Below the pieces are notes generated by a model. The model worked only from the letters and a program-made list of their open reading frames with translations. It was not told the origin of the DNA and made no database searches. DNA of 45,539 nucleotides from Candidatus Sphingobacterium stercorigallinarum. GTDB lineage: Bacteria > Bacteroidota > Bacteroidia > Sphingobacteriales > Sphingobacteriaceae. A program made the position numbers and the translations under genes. The stretch covers positions 1-45,539 of the forward strand of contig DXCW01000211.1 of the NCBI GenBank assembly GCA_019115805.1. Reading direction: 5' to 3'. Shown piece by piece: positions 43,284-45,539 of this stretch (positions are counted from its first letter, which is position 1; each line of letters opens with the position of its first letter).

Positions 43284-43728
43284 AAATCCGTCTACGGTAT
43301 CCGGGTTTATCCATCGCTCGATCCAATGAGAATGGTCCTGACCCCACGATAACAAAATAGATCAACCATAAAAGAACGATTAACGACAACCAAAACTCCG
43401 AGTTCAAAAAACTAAACCCATTGGTAATGTTGACAAAGAACACGGCTCCAATAAGGATGGGCAATTGCAATAACGCAGCCAGCCGAGTAACGAAGCCAAG
43501 AGCGATAAAAATCCCGCCTACAAGGTGAGCAAATACCACATAATGCACTGCGGACCAAATAGAGAGTTGAAAGTTCGTCTGTTCAATTAGCGCGCCCACG
43601 GATTCACGATCCATTATAAAACTGACACCTTTAGCAAAGATTAATAGACCAAGCGCAACACGTAAGACATCCACCCAGCGCGGATGGTGTGTATCTCCCC
43701 AATGTTCTATTCGTTGAATCATATTCAT
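43282..43728 (-). CDS. DoxX family membrane protein
   Basis: 148-residue inner membrane protein with four hydrophobic helices: VDVLRVALGLLIFAKGVSFI, then AVHYVVFAHLVGGIFIALGF, LLQLPILIGAVFF and LSLIVLLWLIYFVIVG. The layout matches DoxX/SURF4 (PF07681). Some members link to thiosulfate:quinone reduction or to oxidative stress. A strong AAGGAGG lies 5 nt upstream of the ATG, which is unusual for this phylum and suggests high translation. Confidence 0.82.
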   Translation of the reverse strand: MNMIQRIEHWGDTHHPRWVDVLRVALGLLIFAKGVSFIMDRESVGALIEQTNFQLSIWSAVHYVVFAHLVGGIFIALGFVTRLAALLQLPILIGAVFFVNITNGFSFLNSEFWLSLIVLLWLIYFVIVGSGPFSLDRAMDKPGYRRRI

Positions 43729-43733
43729 AACAA

Positions 43734-43740
43734 CCTCCTT
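43734..43740 (-). promoter_or_regulatory. strong Shine-Dalgarno site of the DoxX gene
   Basis: The complement reads AAGGAGG, with 5 nt to the ATG at 43728. Confidence 0.75.
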
Positions 43741-43924
43741 TATAATTAGTTATACAATTCAAAAACAAAGCGTGGTCTGGTTTTGTTTTCCATAATTGAC
43801 ATTGGCCGTTCCTCGGACCTACTGATCAACTACATCGCCGGTCGGTGCCATCGCCTCCCGTCGGATCCATATAAAAATTTGCTCCTTCCCTTTCCATGTA
43901 ATCAAACTGCTGTTCAAAAATACC

Positions 43925-43945
43925 TTAACCTTTAAATAAGGTTAA
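43925..43945. promoter_or_regulatory. operator-like inverted repeat before the amidohydrolase operon
   Basis: TTAACCTT at 43925-43932 and AAGGTTAA at 43938-43945 form a perfect 8-bp inverted repeat around a TAAAT spacer, about 55 nt before the chosen start. There is no T-tract, so it looks more like a binding site for a dimeric regulator than a terminator. Confidence 0.45.
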
Positions 43946-43999
43946 ATATTTAGTGTGAGCTTATGAGGCGCAAACCAATTGATTGCAGTATTGTTTTCT

Positions 44000-44794
44000 A
44001 TGCAATGGAACCTCGAACATATGGCACTGACACACTATTATATTAAGAAAGCAATGAGCCCCTTCTGGGCATTTGCGATCCACGATGGGCAGCATATAGC
44101 ACCGGAAGTTAAGCCTTTTCAAAAACTGACGGACGAGGAAAGGCTTCACGAAGAAGACCCCTTTACGGCCGCGTTCGCAGAAATTCCTATTAATCAATTT
44201 ATCGTAGGCACCTCACGATTTCAATTGGATCTGAATCGGGATTTAGACAATGCGATTTATCTCAGGCCGGATCAAGCCTGGGGTTTGGAGGTGTGGTATG
44301 ATGATCTCCCCGCTAGCTTAATCCATCAATTGCAAAACGAATACAAGCGCATTTATGCAGAAATTGATGCAGCGATTCAGGAAACGATCGATCGAAACGG
44401 ATTTTTTGTCGCCTACGATATCCACAGCTATAATGCAAAGAGAGAGGGGCCAGACGCAAAGATCGACGATCAAAAAAATCCTGAAATTAATTTAGGTACC
44501 GCTTCCATCAATCCAAAATGGCAGCCGCTCATACAGGACCTCATGGCCCACTTTCGCTCCGAAGAACTCTACGGAAAACCTATAGACATCCGGGAAAACA
44601 TCAAATTCAAAGGAGGCCATCTTTCGCGGCATCTGAATCAAAAATTCGGGGAGGATGGCTGTGTGCTGGCCTTTGAATTCCGGAAAGATTTTATGGACGA
44701 ATGGAAGGGTATACCCAATCTGGATGATGTACTTTCAGGAAAACAACTTTTAATGAATTCGCTCACTACCTTAAAAACATACTTCCGCCTATGA
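44000..44794 (+). CDS. N-formylglutamate amidohydrolase family protein
   Basis: 264-residue zinc hydrolase of the N-formylglutamate amidohydrolase family (PF05013). Motifs: AFAIHDGQHIAP (metal ligands in the His/Asp block), TSRFQLDLNRDLD, AYDIHSYN and, near the end, FEFRKDFMDEW. The starts at 44000 and 44021 are both possible; I give the first. Its stop overlaps the start of the DUF1704 gene by 4 bp (ATGA), so the two are coupled. Histidine-degradation genes are absent, so it may hydrolyse a different N-acyl or peptide amide bond. Confidence 0.85.
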   Translation: MQWNLEHMALTHYYIKKAMSPFWAFAIHDGQHIAPEVKPFQKLTDEERLHEEDPFTAAFAEIPINQFIVGTSRFQLDLNRDLDNAIYLRPDQAWGLEVWYDDLPASLIHQLQNEYKRIYAEIDAAIQETIDRNGFFVAYDIHSYNAKREGPDAKIDDQKNPEINLGTASINPKWQPLIQDLMAHFRSEELYGKPIDIRENIKFKGGHLSRHLNQKFGEDGCVLAFEFRKDFMDEWKGIPNLDDVLSGKQLLMNSLTTLKTYFRL

Positions 44795-45539
44795 CAATTG
44801 AGAAAAATCGAGCATTGCAACGTATTTTAACCGCGATTGGTAAAAGACAGACCATTCACCATCAAATACCCAATGTCGGTAAATTTATCTTTAATAAGAT
44901 TGTGCCTTATGTCTTTATCTACCGCATACCGGACAACAAACAAAAAGACAAAATGCTCGCGGATCTGGCCAAAACGGAGAATGCGAGTATCGTGTGCCAA
45001 AACACTGATTTCCCTTTGGAACAATGGATCAGGCCTATTTCCCAAAAACTAGCAGAGGAGTTCGGAGCGTGCTTATTAGTGGAGGGCTGGATTGCGGACC
45101 AGGAACAGCAAGACGATATTCAAATACATCTCGCGCAAAAGGATCTATTACCGCTTGCGGAATATTTACTGCGCCATATCAAATTGGAAGCGCCGGAAAT
45201 CAGAAGCAGTTTGGCCAAAGATATGAATATACCACAGCCTCCCGGTGCCGCCGCTTTATACGGAAAAAAGGAGCTACAAAACCGACAGATTCTGTTATTG
45301 GGTCTTTCTATTAAACAGAACTATTTGGACAACGAGGGCAAGACCCTACCCATCTTGATGCGTCTTTATCGCGAGACCTTGGCCAAATCTTTATCTCGAT
45401 TATTTTTTGAATTTCTACGCGTTTACACGCATCTTAACGCCGCGGCACAACGATTGAATTTCCAGCAAGAGCTCACCCCTCTGATGCAAGATATTGATAG
45501 AGCGCTGGCCGAGGAGAACAAAAAGTTTGACTTTCTGCT
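44791..45539 (+). CDS. DUF1704/QEGLA-type protein, 3' end beyond the window
   Basis: The open frame starts with ATG at 44791 and has no stop before 45539 (about 249 residues visible). The N-terminal part ALQRILTAIGKRQ, the block VPYVFIYRIPDN and the region LLLGLSIKQNYLDNEG resemble the flavohemoglobin expression-modulating QEGLA-motif proteins (DUF1704, PF08014). The human member MATCAP is a tubulin tyrosine carboxypeptidase, so a zinc carboxypeptidase activity is possible. The catalytic His motif and the QEGLA motif, expected later in the protein, are not in the window. Translationally coupled to the amidohydrolase gene by an ATGA overlap. Confidence 0.72.
   Translation, partial: MTIEKNRALQRILTAIGKRQTIHHQIPNVGKFIFNKIVPYVFIYRIPDNKQKDKMLADLAKTENASIVCQNTDFPLEQWIRPISQKLAEEFGACLLVEGWIADQEQQDDIQIHLAQKDLLPLAEYLLRHIKLEAPEIRSSLAKDMNIPQPPGAAALYGKKELQNRQILLLGLSIKQNYLDNEGKTLPILMRLYRETLAKSLSRLFFEFLRVYTHLNAAAQRLNFQQELTPLMQDIDRALAEENKKFDFL

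Overview
The window is a piece of a Bacteroidota chromosome, most likely family Sphingobacteriaceae (Sphingobacterium or a close relative). The evidence is the moderate-to-low GC content, many genes without a Shine-Dalgarno sequence, promoter boxes of the Bacteroidota type (TAnnTTTG), and typical families: DUF5606, the PG_1098/THUMP-like methyltransferase, the roughly 630-residue PurF-like protein, DUF4268, and exported Gfo/Idh/MocA proteins next to a GMC oxidoreductase. I see no rRNA, tRNA, CRISPR array, phage or IS element. The window is mostly core genome with one catabolic island.

Layout. 1-4761: end of a GNAT acetyltransferase, a DUF3298-type lipoprotein, aspartate kinase, a methyltransferase, a small conserved protein and an acyl-ACP thioesterase-like protein. 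4844-14194, all on the minus strand: the catabolic island, apparently in two transcription units. The upstream unit holds an SUMF1-like protein, a Tat-exported Gfo/Idh, ApbE and a TIM-barrel epimerase/isomerase. The downstream unit holds an NHS-type MFS permease, a GMC oxidoreductase, a second Tat-exported Gfo/Idh and a gluconate-2-dehydrogenase-subunit-3-like protein. 14298-24183: AEC transporter, PagL-like lipid A deacylase, LEA-like lipoprotein, pyrF, an RluA pseudouridine synthase, panB, a membrane protein, a third Tat-exported Gfo/Idh, an outer membrane barrel and a NUDIX hydrolase. 23149-25038: two adjacent L,D-transpeptidases. 25395-28893: a lineage-specific and decaying stretch, with two paralogous secreted proteins (the first frameshifted), a small membrane protein, a secreted protein and probable gene remnants.

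28894-45539: PurF-like protein, lipocalin-like protein, YegP-like protein, M13 peptidase, a YgjP/DUF45-like protein that seems to have lost its zinc site (with an overlapping partner gene), S1/P1 nuclease, DUF4268, Blc-type lipocalin, DUF937 protein, alkaline phosphatase, pirin, RadC, cyclophilin with DUF5606, DoxX. At the right edge is an operon of an N-formylglutamate amidohydrolase-like protein and a DUF1704/QEGLA protein cut by the window end.

How the parts work together. The island looks like a periplasmic redox route for sugars or glycosides. The GMC enzyme would oxidise a sugar and leave the cell with its Tat-signal-bearing small subunit. The exported Gfo/Idh proteins and the TIM-barrel protein would carry out further redox and isomerisation steps, and the MFS permease would import product. 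The exact substrate cannot be read from sequence. At least thirteen genes have a TAnnTTTG box 15-50 nt before the chosen start, which helps to correct several start sites, notably PagL and DUF4268.
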